Assembly (NCBI GenBank): GCA_020284085.1
Contig: JACEVL010000469.1
Location: 272,501 to 336,500, forward strand
DNA length: 64,000 nt
Source: Aporrectodea caliginosa
Taxonomy: Eukaryota > Annelida > Clitellata > Crassiclitellata > Lumbricidae
Direction: 5' to 3'
In this document: in pieces, positions 1-11,400 of the stretch
Numbering within the stretch: position 1 is the first letter of the stretch
Layout of the letters: the number at the start of each line of letters is the position of its first letter
Notes under the pieces: model-generated
What the model was told of the DNA's origin: nothing
What the model saw: the letters and a program-made list of their open reading frames with translations, nothing else
Databases searched by the model: none
Position numbers and translations under genes: made by a program

Positions 1-934
1 TTGACCTGGAAAGAACATATAAAAACTATTTCTGACAAAATTGCTAAAAACATTGGTATTCTAACTCGAACTGCATACTTGTTGCCCTCCTGCATACGCC
101 TAAAATTATATTAGGCCTACTCGTTGGTTTACCCCTATCTTACTTATTGCAATATGGTATGGGCATCCACTTATGACTCTAGACTACGGAGATTAATTCT
201 ATTGCAAAAACGTGCAGTTCGTATCATTATGGGAGTTCCAAGGTGCGTTCATTCTGGACCACTATTTACTAACTTGAAGCTACTTGAACTAGAGCAGATT
301 CGAACATTACAAATTGGCCTATTTATGTACCGTTATGAACATGGTTTACTTCCAGCATGTTTTAAGGGATTTTTTCATCTAGGATCCGATGTTCATACTC
401 ACTACACCAGAAACTTTAACTCTTATCGCCCCATATATGCACACACCAATACTCGCTTAGGCCTATTTTCCATAAAATCTGTTGGCTCCACAACCTGGAA
501 CATGCTTCCCTCTCACATACGTTGTGCCCCGCACCTACGACACTTTAAAAAAATGCTGCATGCCTTCCTGATTAATGGAAATTAGCTTTAACCTACCCTG
601 CCGGATATTCTTTTTCACTGTTAGTTAAGGTTTCCGTTTTTTCTTTATTTTCATACTGTTTTGAATTGTGTTTATCATGTAGGCCTACTGTGTACTATGT
701 ACTATACTGTTTGCATTACTGTAGGAAACTTGATGTTGCACTGTTTGTCAAGGATTTAGCTATCACTAATTCAAATTTCTGAAATGTTGTTCTAGGTGTC
801 CCTAGTTAGCGGGATCTTGATCCCTTTTGGGACTCCTCTTGCGGCCAATCCTGATATTTTGTGTTAAATGTTATGTGATTTTTATTTGACATGGCTTCAA
901 TAAAAGAGTTTTGATTGATTGATTGATTGATTGT
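1..934 (+). mobile_element. 3' end of a non-LTR (LINE) retrotransposon
   Basis: The frame is open from before position 124 to a stop at 583-585. It encodes the thumb and C-terminal part of a LINE reverse transcriptase: QKRAVRIIMGVP, LELEQIRTLQIG, a tail ending in WNMLPSHIR and HFKKMLHAFL. These are typical of the CR1/Jockey/Rex group. About 320 bp of 3' UTR follows, with AATAAA near 899 and a (TTGA)n tail at 911-934, which marks the 3' end of the element. The catalytic palm domain would lie to the left of the window. A relative with the same motifs is at 34620-35570. Confidence 0.85.
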
Positions 935-1262
935 TTATCCAAAAAGTACAAAATGTACGCAATAATATACAATATTGCTAATTAATGGGTTCCGTTGTTA
1001 AAAGTGATGTAATTTCGAGGTGCATTCACATAATGCACAACTAAATATACCATTCTGTGCAGAAATGAATGCTAGAATCCAATGCTATATTACAAGTTAT
1101 GATATGTAAAACCAAACACGAAATCCAGGGGGTGGTAACCACCACCCCTTGGTAGCCAGTGTTACAAAAAAAGCTTGGTAGCCCTAGGGTTAATGGCAAA
1201 ATAATTTGAAATTATTTGAGTAGGTTACGCAGGCTTAGGCCTATCAGCAAGGACTCTATGTT
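935..1262. other. Unassigned intergenic stretch
   Basis: AT-rich sequence with no open frame and no repeat that I can recognise. A short near-palindrome of the form GGGGGTGGTAACCACCACCCC lies around 1128-1147. Confidence 0.4.
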
Positions 1263-1647
1263 AAAGGACTGGTTACTCGCTATAATATCGTGTACTTCCG
1301 GTTTAAGGCAACGAGCCTGGCGCCACCTGGCGATGCGGGTGTAAGGAGCGTCTTTGGACGTAAAAATGCATGGTGAACCCGATGTGTTGTTCAGCGATTA
1401 ATTGCACGAATTTGAGGAAAACAAATCAGAATTATTTTTATTTCAGTTTCTAAGGAACGAAGAAAGGTAAATAATAATAAATGTAAAGATATTTTTAATG
1501 ACTTTCAGTTAAATAATCTAAACTACGGAGATAGGCGTTTAGCATGGTAAACACGAGGTTCTACGCCTTTGTCGCTAGGTGGCCAGGCTCCATGAGCCGC
1601 CATTTTCTCTCCAACGCGCTTACATAAGGAGGTTCCAGTCCTGTGGT
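1263..1647. mobile_element. Inverted-repeat sequence enclosing a THAP exon remnant
   Basis: The outer arms read AGGACTGG at about 1264 and its complement CCAGTCCT at about 1640. About 47 bp further in, matching arms GAGCCTGGCGCCACCTGGCG (about 1311) and the complement of GAGCCTGGCCACCTAGCG (about 1580-1597) follow at the same spacing. The arms are therefore about 65 bp of imperfect inverted repeat. Between them is a broken THAP first exon, annotated separately. I see no target-site duplication. A non-autonomous P-type (THAP) element is the simplest reading. Confidence 0.5.
1373..1466 (+). pseudogene. Broken THAP-domain first exon
   Basis: Translation from the ATG near 1370 gives MVNPMCCSAINCTNLRKT, the CCxxNCxN opening of a C2CH THAP zinc finger. 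The frame then stops, but one frame over it reads QFLRNEER, matching the FPKxxER part of the same domain. A single small indel therefore breaks it. The exon ends at a GTAAAT donor in phase 2, the same phase as exon 1 of the intact THAP gene at 25128-25222. The THAP identification rests on motif order. No second exon is visible downstream. Confidence 0.6.
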
Positions 1648-1962
1648 CCTTGGCCTATCAGATGTGTTATCTTTGAAGCTCATTTAAAACTGAATGACAT
1701 CTCTTGCACACGATGAAATCTCCTTTTCACATCGTGGCCAGAACCAACGACCTCTTATTGGCCTATATAACGGCTAGAACTGTGCATGACGTCACTTTTA
1801 ACGACATTGGTCGAGGTAAGCTTTCAAAGATACCAAAGATCTCGATAATTATGTCAGTTTCCGCAGATCTATCTACCTTTTGCTTCTCAGTAGAATGTCC
1901 TCGTGCAAAATTATCATTGGAAAATTGATTAACTTGCGCACTGGCATTATCTATTATATAAC
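1648..1962. other. Unassigned intergenic stretch
   Basis: No credible gene. Short open frames here have neither domain resemblance nor splice context. Confidence 0.35.
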
Positions 1963-1970
1963 GTCTGTAA

Positions 1971-3682
1971 CAGTGGCGGCGCCAGGATTTCCGGTTTGGG
2001 GGGCTGTAGCCCTAAGCCTTTCCTTTTCTCCCCTCCCTCTTTTCCCCTTCCTGTACCTCCATCCAGAGGCGCAACCACGGTCCAGAAGTTGGGGGGGACC
2101 TACTAGAATGTCTGAGGGGGGATTGCGAGCGCCGAAGGCGCGAAGCTGCGATTGCTGAAGGCAAGAAGCCCCTAACGACTAGGGGTATGGGGAGCGTCGT
2201 AAGCTCCCCATCGGGGTCTGGGGCGGAGCCCCAGAAACTGACGCAATTTTGAGCATTTCATGCCAAATGCAGTGCATTTTGGGCTCTAATTTACCTCAAA
2301 TTTTTCACCGATGATTTCGATATAAAAGTACCTGAACCATCTAGATATGTGAAAAATATGACTTTATTATATGAATAAACTGAGATTTTAGGTTTTAGAA
2401 GAATACCACTCGCAGTCTCAGAAGTAAAAATTGAAATGTCCTCCTAGGCTTCTACCGCGAACCTTAGTAGAATTTTAAAGCGTGATAAGTAGGCTACAGA
2501 TTTAGAGTGAAATTATACAGCAACATCCTGCACTGAATTCTTATAGACTCAGTTGAGTTTAGCCTTACTCTGTATTCTATCGGCCAGGTCCATCGATTTG
2601 TTAGGGGACGGACCTACTATAGAACGTTCGAGTGGGGGAAATTGCGAGTGCGGAAGGTGCACGTACAGCCGCGATTGCGGAAAGCAAGAAGCCCCTAACG
2701 ACTATAGGGATACGGGGGAGCGTCGTAAGCTCCGCCAACGGGGTCTGGGGCGGAGCCCCAGACGACGACGACGACGCAATTTTGAGCATTTAATACCAAA
2801 TGGAGTGCATTTTGGGCTCTTGTTTACCTCAAAATTTTCACAAGTTGGGGGGGCACCGTCCAAGCCTGCCCGAAAGTTGGGGGGACGCGTCCTATGCCTC
2901 CATCCCTTCCCTCTTCTATACCCGACACAAAACCTGCAGACAATTGAATCAATATACTGTACAGAAGTTTGAGCTCTATCACAAGAAAATCTTTAAGATG
3001 TTCCCAAATTACTTCTTTCATAGACCCTTACAGCTGTTACTGGGCATTTATTTGAAACAGGTTCTTGCAAGTTTACTATTCTCCACTTAGATTGATTGAA
3101 AACTATACAATAAACACGTTAAATCCTAATGTTTATTTCCTTGTAAAGCACAAATTTAATGTACATAAGCGACATAAAATCCCTAACAAGTTATTACAGC
3201 ATTTTGCTACAGGAAAACTTTCAAACATGAATTTATTTGAACTGCAACTATGCCTCCTGTACAAACAACATGATGACAAACTTACATTCCCAATCACACT
3301 TTTTGTGTCTGAAATACTTCATGTTGGAATAAAGCCATCATGCAATACTACACCAAACCCATTAAAACATCAACATCATGAAGTTGAAAACACTTTACTT
3401 AAGAATTATTATCCATGGCAACACTTGGAAATTCTAGAAAAATAAAAATATAACAAAAAGCTAAAGATTAAAATAGGCCCTGTGAGTCTGTGACCCTGTC
3501 CATCATAATCAAGTAATATAATTGCCTCACTGCCTGAGATAGTTGATGATTTCGTTGCCGTTGGTCACTGTTCAGTTGGCTTATTATGAAGTAAGCATTG
3601 GCAGAGATTTCCCACTTTTTGTTTGGGGGCTGAGCCGCAGTTAGGGGGGGCTAAGCCCCCTAGCCCCCTGGCGCCGCCACTG
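1971..3682. mobile_element. hAT-superfamily DNA transposon, 1.7 kb, with 8-bp target duplication
   Basis: The termini are perfect inverted repeats CAGTGGCGGCGCCAGG (1971-1986 and its complement at 3667-3682). They are flanked on both sides by the 8-bp direct repeat GTCTGTAA (1963-1970 and 3683-3690). CAGTGGCG ends and 8-bp duplications are the hAT signature. Inside, a module of about 160 bp (2130-2290) is repeated imperfectly at 2645-2825; both copies contain CGTAAGCTCC and GGGGCGGAGCCCCAG. No hAT transposase or dimerization domain is recognisable, so the copy is non-autonomous. A 149-bp deletion derivative of the same family lies at 15408-15556. Confidence 0.85.
2950..3445 (+). other. Unrecognised open stretch inside the hAT element
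   Basis: From about 2950 to 3445 the plus strand is largely open across two overlapping frames. The frame from 3065 to 3445 encodes about 126 residues ending HHEVENTLLKNYYPWQHLEI. I do not recognise a domain. It does not show the hAT C-terminal pattern (SSSACERSFS...) found in the element at 30210-31367. It may be cargo, or a remnant of an unfamiliar transposase region. Confidence 0.3.
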
Positions 3683-3785
3683 GTCTGTAACGTGGTGAGA
3701 TGTGGGTTTCCTCAAGTCTCAGTCTTGTAACCTTTGATGTCCATATTGTACATAATTGATTTACATTCTGTAACAGCCTTAAAAT

Positions 3786-4460
3786 GAATCATGTATGCTG
3801 ATGACACAAATATTTTTGCCTCCGGGCATAGTCCCTTTGTCTTAACTGAAACTCTAAATAATGCTTTAAGGCTGATAACCCATTGGTTTTCTGCCAGCTC
3901 GTTATCTTTCAATTTAGATAAGACTATTTTTTTATGATTTTGGTAATAAGGTGATTCCTGATAAGGAATTCAACATATTTCTAAATGATGTGCGACTCCT
4001 TCATGACCTATATGAAACGAAATAATCTGGTTGTTATAATTACTGATAAGCTTAAATGGAATAAACATGTGGATTTGATCGCCAAAGGTCTTTGGCATTT
4101 TTGGTAAGGTTTGGAGATAAACCCTTACTCTCCACATTAACACATAATATTATTGTTTATAATATTATCAGTAGCTCAAATTCATTCGCTTAATACTCGT
4201 GGGTCAAGTAAATATGTTGTCCCCTAGCCCATACTACTTGTCGATGTAATAGCTTCAGACTTCTTGGTCCTCAATTGTGATGAAATTAAGAGGGAAATAG
4301 TCTCTACACTAAAATACTATAAAAGGCATTGTTTAAAAAATATTCTAATGTTGATTTGTAAAAATTTGGTCAATATAATTATTTGTTAATGCTGACCCGT
4401 CTTCCACTATACCACACTGCATTTAGTACGTTAGCTTTACTTATCAGACTTATGATTATT
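3786..4460 (+). mobile_element. Decayed LINE reverse-transcriptase fragment
   Basis: Near 3789 the plus strand reads YADDTNIFASG, the catalytic YADD box of a non-LTR reverse transcriptase. ITHWFSASSLSFNLDKT follows, and after frame breaks come the FLGVIITDKLKWNKHV-like stretch (about 4020-4080) and GIFGKVWR. Many stops and shifts show that it is dead. The fragment starts about 95 bp after the right end of the hAT element. Confidence 0.75.
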
Positions 4461-5541
4461 ATTAATTTTATTACTAAGTCATTATTGATATTGGTAGTAT
4501 TGTGCTGTACTGCTGTTATTGTTAGTGTGGTTATTACTATTATTTAAGTTCTAATTAAGAAATAAATACATTTAAAATAATAATCAGGAAAGAGGGGTCA
4601 ACCTTAGTATAAGTTAGTAACTTTCTTGGCTCCTGTTGCGCTGTACTTGCTGTTTCATGATTGTGATCTAAAACCTGTCCTGTGCAAAAAAAATCAATTT
4701 CAACCAAATTCAGTCTTGGCGTTTCTTCACTTTGGAATGCCATCTGCTCACTTCTGTCATACATCGCAGCTGTTCAGACAGTTTTTTGGGCGCTACGTTT
4801 GACTCAAACCTGTCTTTAATGAATACATTAGCTTTATAATTATGCATTTATATGCCCAATACCACTTCTTCTGAATTAGACCACACTCTCTTTCGTTCCT
4901 GATTTCTTTGAACAGTGTCTCGACTACTGCAACTTTCTTCTTTATGACATTTCGAAAGCTAACTTGATGAAGTTTCAAATATTCCAAAACACCTATGACT
5001 TCAAAATATGAGCATATATCAACACATTTGTTGCCCAAAGAAAAGTGAATAACTTTCAAGGCCGCGATGGCTGTAGGCCTATGTCTATACCAGACTCTGC
5101 ATTTCCGTGAAATTGTGGCTTGAGAAAATGTGTTCAGAAATTTAAATGCATTTAAAATATTGAATTATTATTTCCTTCAGACGTTATAACTTCATGGATT
5201 CTACACTTGACTAAAATTGCAGTTTTAAGTCTTTCATAAATTTATCGATTAACAGCAGTGGCTTTATAAGACATCCATGACGGTTTGCTATAAACTAATT
5301 GAAACCTAATGACCTTGCTTTTTAATAACACTTTTAGCGTCATATAACTAGTATGTTATCTTTGCCGCTTTCAAGCTCTTCCGAATTAGTGAGAAGTACG
5401 TCATTTATTATATCTCCAGACGGTACATGTTAAATTTCAAGACTTGCAGTTTAATTAATGCAGGTCAATACGTTTTTTCTTGAAAGGTTCTGAATCAGAG
5501 AAACTATAAGGCCTATAACATCTTCATTTCCTTTATTGAAG
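4461..5541. other. Intergenic or intronic stretch before the zinc-finger exon
   Basis: AT-rich, with no supported coding sequence. It ends in a pyrimidine-rich tract (about 5520-5537) leading to an AG at 5540-5541 that could be the acceptor of the following exon. Confidence 0.4.
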
Positions 5542-6879
5542 TCGGAAAGCATTTATTCCAGTCGCTCACTTGGGAATTTCATCAAAAGTGCAAAACAAGA
5601 AACAATGCAAAGTTCCCAGCTATGTCATAATTCATTTGTGCCGATTAGTCACACGAAAGAAAAGAAGAAAATTCGCACCAAAGAAATGACATACAAATGC
5701 GATTCATGTGAGAAAGTATTTAATTACGCCAGTCACCTAAAAAGACACATGAGAATCCACACTGGTGAGAAACCATACCATTATCAGATGTACCAGTGTC
5801 AGATATGTAACAGGAGATATTCCCAATATTCCAATCTACAAGTTCATACTCGAATCCATACTGGTGAAAAACCACATCAATGCCATTTATGCCAGAAGGC
5901 ATTCACACAACTTTCTAATCTGCAGGCTCACAGTAGAATTCATACTGGAGAGAAACCATTTCAGTGTGAGGTATGTAAAAAACTATTTTCTCATTCTTCG
6001 TATCTACGAGTCCATTTTAGAGTCCACACTGGAGACAAACCATATCAATGTCAGGTATGTCAGAAAAGGTTTTTCGGTTCTTCTGGTCTACGAAAGCATG
6101 CTAGAATTCATACTGGAGAAAAACCGTACCAATGCCAGCTATGCCAGAAATCATTCACACAACCTTCTCATCTACAGGATCACAAAAGAACACACACAGG
6201 AGAGAAACCATATCAATGTCAGATATGTAAACGAAGCTATTCCAAATCATCTCATCTAGGAGTACATAGTAAAATCCACACTGGAGAGAAATACCAATGC
6301 CAGTTATGCTCGAAAACATTCACACACCCATCTAGTGTCAAGACTCATATGAGAATCCATACTGGAGAGAAATATCAGTGCCAGCTATGCTTGAAAGCAT
6401 TCGTTTGCCCATCTTTTCTCAGGACTCACTTGAGAATCCATACTGGAGAGAGACCTTTCTTATGCCAAACATGTGAAAAGAGTTTTCTCGATTCTGCCAG
6501 TCTAGCATATCATGTTAGAGTTCATACTGGAGAGAAGGCTTACCTATGCCAAGTTTGTAGAAAAAGTTTCACCCGTTCTTCCACTCTAAGAAGTCATGGA
6601 AGAATTCATACGGGAGAGAAACCGTATAAATGTAATTTATGTGAGTTTAAGACTAATCGGAAATTCCATGTAAAGACGCACATGAGAACACACACTGGAG
6701 AGAAACCATACCTTTGCCATCTATGTCAGAAAAAATTCTCATGCACTTCAAGTCTGAGAATTCATATCAAAATCCACTACGGAGAGAAACCATACCTTTG
6801 CCAGGAATGTCAGAAAACATTCTCACGCGCTTCAAATCTGAAAAAACATAGAAGAATTCATACGGAGAGAAACAATTAA
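5542..6879 (+). CDS. C2H2 zinc-finger protein, terminal exon with 14 fingers
   Basis: The frame encodes a short N-terminal region followed by fourteen consecutive C2H2 fingers of the C-x2-C-x12-H-x3-H type, joined by TGEKPY-type linkers, and stops just after the last finger. It is probably a sequence-specific nuclear DNA-binding protein. The frame is open upstream of 5542 without an ATG. Either the exon starts at the acceptor AG at 5540-5541 (phase 0), or translation begins at the first internal ATG at 5605; I favour the acceptor. The linkers after fingers 7 and 8 lack proline (TGEKYQC), and finger 1 is followed by a longer linker (TGEKPYHYQM). No KRAB, BTB or SCAN domain is visible. Targets cannot be inferred. 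Confidence 0.85.
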   Translation, partial: SESIYSSRSLGNFIKSAKQETMQSSQLCHNSFVPISHTKEKKKIRTKEMTYKCDSCEKVFNYASHLKRHMRIHTGEKPYHYQMYQCQICNRRYSQYSNLQVHTRIHTGEKPHQCHLCQKAFTQLSNLQAHSRIHTGEKPFQCEVCKKLFSHSSYLRVHFRVHTGDKPYQCQVCQKRFFGSSGLRKHARIHTGEKPYQCQLCQKSFTQPSHLQDHKRTHTGEKPYQCQICKRSYSKSSHLGVHSKIHTGEKYQCQLCSKTFTHPSSVKTHMRIHTGEKYQCQLCLKAFVCPSFLRTHLRIHTGERPFLCQTCEKSFLDSASLAYHVRVHTGEKAYLCQVCRKSFTRSSTLRSHGRIHTGEKPYKCNLCEFKTNRKFHVKTHMRTHTGEKPYLCHLCQKKFSCTSSLRIHIKIHYGEKPYLCQECQKTFSRASNLKKHRRIHTERNN

Positions 6880-8690
6880 CAATTAGTGTCTGTTAAATAA
6901 TCATTTTTGGAATCTACAAAATCATGCTGAAATTCATACATAAGCCACAGAACATTCTCGCGCAGTTCAGTTATGTAGATAAACAATAATATTATTTCCT
7001 TTTGAGCGTGGTCTCATGTCCGAGAGCAGATGAAGTCCATGTGGGATTAGTGTATGGGTTTCAGATGTAAATAATTCTGTGTAAGTCTTGCATGTGTTAT
7101 ATGTGATACTGCAATTGGAAAACGCTCTTTGTTTTAGTCTTAAAGGTCAGCTGTGATTCATCATAGATGAACCCGATCCTTGCCATTAATCCATGAAAAT
7201 GTTCGCACGCCGTCGTTTTGGCGATTCATACGAGAAGTCGAGAACCGAATAAGGCAGTCTTCGGAAATCAAATGTGAAATATGTTATCTTGAGGAATATG
7301 TCAAAAGCCAGAGAAAGTTATATCCGTTGAAGGTATAAAGTAGGTTGAAGGAGGATTTTGCAGCTGCTGAATAAGTGTTCGTATATTCGTATGATGGCGA
7401 ATTTATGAAGCTGTTGTTGCCATAGATATCTTCGTGACAGTAGTTCTGACATATCAAAAAAAGAGATTGCTAGGTGATTCAAGGCGACGGAACTTTTTGT
7501 TTCTAACGGAAAAAAGATTAAATTGATATGCAGATTGGATTGGTCAGCAAAACGAAATCGAAAAGTAACAGGTTATGATCACTGCAAGTTTGGAACATAC
7601 CATGACAATTGATGTTTTCTTCTGCACTCATTTCCCTTCTGTTTCACTTTAAACGTTTCAGTAGTTTTCGCCAAATCGAGAACTTAGAAAAGTTTAAAAA
7701 AAATTATTTCCGAGTGGTTAGTTTCATTCACTGTTAGCATATTGAAATTATGAATGTGGTCTAACACGACAGTGAATCTTACAAAAAGTGAAGAGCTTTC
7801 GGCACAGTTAAAAAGATATAATTCAAGTTTCTGGATGGAAAAAGGATAATTGGAAAATTATAAAAAATTATTATCTTTAAAAATGTGATAGTCAGATTGA
7901 AATTAATGAAGCACACTTATTTCATGAGAACAATCGGAGTCTCAACCAAAATCACGACTGCTGTCGACCAAAAGAACTGATCTGAAAATATCTGATGATC
8001 GAAGCACCGGAAAATGGAAGTGTTGAGTTGCTCAATGCGTTTTAATGCGCATGATCGTCACATCATTTTTGTATTCAAAGCAAAGAAATTCAATTATCCG
8101 AAGGAACTGAATGTTCAAGTTTGACCAAACACACTTTAGGACTTGTTGGTCATGCTGCTGACATTAATTTTTATAGGCATTTGTAGTTCATTTATGCGTG
8201 TGTTTAAGTAGACACCTAAACTTATACTGAGCTATTTTAGTTCGTCGTGATTATTTTGTTTGCATTGTTTATATTTAAGGATCCTTCTTTAGTTTTCAAT
8301 CATCTACCAACATAAATAGTTAACTCTTAATATTTCTGCTTGACGGTGCATTGTGTACGTATTGCATTTTGGAAACATTTGGACTTAATTAAAGTATTCT
8401 GTGTCTGTCTAAGTAGGCTCTTAAACTAATTTCAACTTTTTTCATTGTGATGTGGTCATAAAGGATTCTTGTTCGACGTGTTTTATTGTTTTACTCACTT
8501 ATCTCTACAGATAGGTAAACGTGACTGTACGGTTAATGCAGTCACAAAGCAAAAGAAATGATAATTTCACACATAATCAACATTAATGTTTTAAAGTCTG
8601 CTACGATTTCATTCCCCCGACAAATCAAACTTTATTTGATCTTAATTGTTTATACTTGCATCACAACAAACCCTCAATAATCTGGCATCC
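6880..8690. other. 3' flank of the zinc-finger exon, no gene seen
   Basis: AT-rich sequence probably including the 3' UTR. No open frame or repeat that I can support. Confidence 0.4.
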
Positions 8691-8699
8691 ATACACGGC

Positions 8700-9002
8700 C
8701 GCTGGTGGAAAGCGAGTCAGAAATATGTCTGCTACACTTCAGCGTGATTTTAAACTTGTTTTATATAAGTCGGTTGTCATAACGTTTTTAAATGGAGGCC
8801 TCTTGGACGCCCTCGCTTCGTATGGATAAGAACAGATGAACCTGACCTGATCCCAATAAACTTTGGTCTGCATACGGCCTGGAGAGGAGCCCAGAATAGA
8901 GACAGCTGCTGCGCGTCTTGAAAACGGCAACGCTTCAAGAAAAGCGTTGGTGATGATGATGATGATAACATAATATTGGTGGTGATGATGATGATGATGA
9001 TA
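8700..9002 (+). mobile_element. LINE 3' remnant with (GAT)n tail
   Basis: Around 8790-8945 the plus strand, read across small shifts, gives GRPRFVWIRTD, NFGLHTAWRGAQNRDS and TATLQEKRW. This matches the common C-terminal ending of LINE reverse transcriptases (GRPRxRWxDxxxxDL...AWRGAQDRD...TATLQ). It is followed directly by a GAT-repeat tail at about 8950-9002. Only the 3' end is present. Confidence 0.6.
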
Positions 9003-9370
9003 ACATAATAATTATAGTCATGTAAGAAGCTGGTCGTCTTGTGTGCTTTCGCCTACGTAGCTCAATATGAATTGACAAAGAAAACATTGATAAGGATTGG
9101 CTGCTTAGTGCTTTCTAAACTTACCAAGTGTTCTTCATATAAAACTTATTGAAACACGCATTGAAACAAGAAACATCTCTTAACAGGGTTCCGCGACAAC
9201 TCGTCTACCGACATTTCGCCTACAAGTGTATCTGCATCAATTACGGCTAATCAACAGAGGCCGCTTTCTTATAGTTTCGCTAAAACGTGCTGTATATTCT
9301 CAGGAATCCAGCATCTAATTATTGAAAAGATTATTTTCATCAATCAAACTTCTGTTGAATGGAAACTTAG
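9003..9370. other. Unassigned stretch
   Basis: No gene or repeat identified. Confidence 0.3.
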
Positions 9371-9371
9371 T

Positions 9372-9882
9372 TTCACCCATGTAGGCTATCCAGCTTGGTA
9401 TCCAGCTTCTACTTACGGGAAAATTATTTTGTTTGCGCTGATATTTGTTTCTTTAACATGGCGTAATTGAGACACTAGATTCCTCAGAAGAAAAAGCGGT
9501 ACTTGTCGGTTTTACGACCCCCAAATATTCTTCATATCGTCACTTTAAAATGGAAGCTGGATTGATGAAAAAAATTGTTTCCCGATATGGAAGTGGGATT
9601 GATGAAAATATTCCTGTCTTTAAACAGAAGCTGGATTGATATAAATAATTTTTCCCGTAAATAGAAGCTGGATGGATGAAACTAAGTTTTCGATTGAATA
9701 TATCCTGTATTTTAGCGTAGGCTATTAAATTTTTATTATTTATCGTGTCTGCCTGCGTAAATGGAAGTTCGATTGATGAAAATAATTCTTTGCGTAAATA
9801 GTAGTTGGATTGATGGATATGAGGAATTTTAAATCACGTAATATATGAAAAATTTTGGGGGTCGTTAAACCGACAAGTACCG
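9372..9882. mobile_element. Foldback MITE with internal tandem units
   Basis: Arms of about 41 bp starting CGGTACTTGTCGGTTTTACG (9497) recur as a near-perfect inverted repeat at 9841-9882, giving a 386-bp element. Inside are several head-to-tail degenerate units of 35-60 bp built around GAAGCTGGATTGATGAAAA (about 9550, 9620, 9655, 9765, 9800). One more unit in opposite orientation lies just outside, at about 9372-9434. The same units recur at 19855-20323 and 31895-31995. Confidence 0.65.
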
Positions 9883-10810
9883 AAAGAGCGTCGTCTTTCG
9901 CCACAATCAACATCAGTATTGCAAGAAACACGAAAAGATTGTCGGTAATAGGGCCTAGCTCAGCAGTTTGAAAGAAAAAACAAACTCAATTTCTTCACAC
10001 AGTATCTGCCCTTTATTGTTTCCTTTTAGAGTAATTTTGGCATGGCAAAGAATTCATTGTAATACTTTCTATTGCGATTCTTGTGAAGTTTGGAAAACTG
10101 AACATCCTACTCCTTATCTTAACGTGTTACTGTGGTATACATCCAATGGCCAAAATAGCGTCTATGTAGCCTAATTGCGCCTCTGAGGGTTTCGTTATCG
10201 CAGTCTCGTACAGAGACTCGGTGTACGAGATTACGATTATGATTACTATTCTCAGGTGAAAAGATAATGTGTGAAATACTATAAATGTAGAACTGCAAGC
10301 GACAGAATGATGCATTGACTTGTTATGCTTCATTCAGAGGTCGTAAGACACATGAAGAATCGCTTTGAAACAGATTTGGAACGATTAATCATAAACTTAC
10401 TCTGTCGCCTTTGTAGGTTCACCAAAATGTGTAAATGCATACCTGGGCTGAATGTAAAACAACATCTCAGATAAGTTATTACCGTCTTAAATGCATCCGT
10501 TGAATGGCAGGAACGATACCCAAACGAACACTGAAATATAATTATTCTCCATTTTAAAATGAATTTGAATTACCAAGAATCCATGATGTATATAAAAGAG
10601 CATTCTCATTTTCATTTTACACTTAAAATTTCCACATGTTTCAGTGACATGCATACACTGAACGTGATTCAGTGTAGAGCGGAGTGGTGTGCCAAATATG
10701 GCACTCGTATAATGCTGGGAACCCTATAAGGGAGCCCATAGGCCTTAATCACATGCTGGTGTGTTATCGAACCGAGTGCGCTTAGTAAAGTCGATCTGGA
10801 TTTTCTGCTT
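9883..10810. other. Unassigned stretch
   Basis: No supported gene. Short open frames only. Confidence 0.3.
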
Positions 10811-10812
10811 GC

Positions 10813-11095
10813 CTGTATGATAGTGTAGTGGCTAGCGTGCTGGTCTGTCAATCCAGAGGTAGGGGTTCAAATCCCAACCAGGGCTAAAAGTTGAGTCGAG
10901 ATCTCTGCTCCACCTGCGCCCCTGGCCCACTCAGCTATAATGAGTACACTGACCGTACACTGTCAGTGTATGAGGAGGTGATACGGCGAGAGAGAGGACT
11001 GGCCACCTGATCTCGTATGCTGAGGCTGAGAAAATGAAGAGGCTAACACTTCATACCCATGGCTGCCTCAGGTCTGACTTAGCTTAAGGGTCTGC
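10813..11095 (+). repeat. tRNA-derived SINE
   Basis: The head at about 10817-10890 has an A-box-like TAGTGTAGTGGCTAGCG, an anticodon-like loop CTGTCAA (GTC), and a B box GGTTCAAATCCC. A non-tRNA body follows to about 11095. There is no intact acceptor stem, so this is a SINE and not a working tRNA gene. It lies just upstream of F-box copy A. Confidence 0.65.
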
Positions 11096-11143
11096 AATTT
11101 TGATCATTATTAATAAATCCAAATTATAAGACCATTAATTATG

Positions 11144-11151
11144 TGACGTCA
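11144..11151. promoter_or_regulatory. CRE-like site TGACGTCA upstream of F-box copy A
   Basis: A perfect palindromic TGACGTCA lies 250 bp before the ATG at 11401. The paralogues carry the same octamer 249 and 261 bp before their ATGs. TGACGTCA is the CREB/ATF consensus. Function is inferred from conservation within the window. Confidence 0.5.
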
Positions 11152-11400
11152 TAGACTCATAATAATTGAAGTACGTCATAATTCGTGTTAAAGCTTCGTT
11201 TGATTTATGGCTTAATTCGAATATAATTTTAATTATTGTATTTCCTGCTGTTCGTCTTTAACTTTCGACTGAGACGTTTTGCTTTAGTAATAACACACAA
11301 TTCTGCAATCGATTGGTGTTTCTTGCAATATTGACATTGACTGTGGCAAGAGGCAACGCTAAGCCTTGTTCTGCCGCGGATCTTAGTATTTTTCTTAGAC

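Noticed and set aside
2553..3021. Overlapping plus- and minus-strand frames inside the hAT element
   Set aside because: They cover the duplicated GC-rich module, which keeps frames open by composition. No recognised domain.
10815..10890. Functional tRNA gene
   Set aside because: A and B boxes are present, but the acceptor stem is not formed and a SINE body follows.
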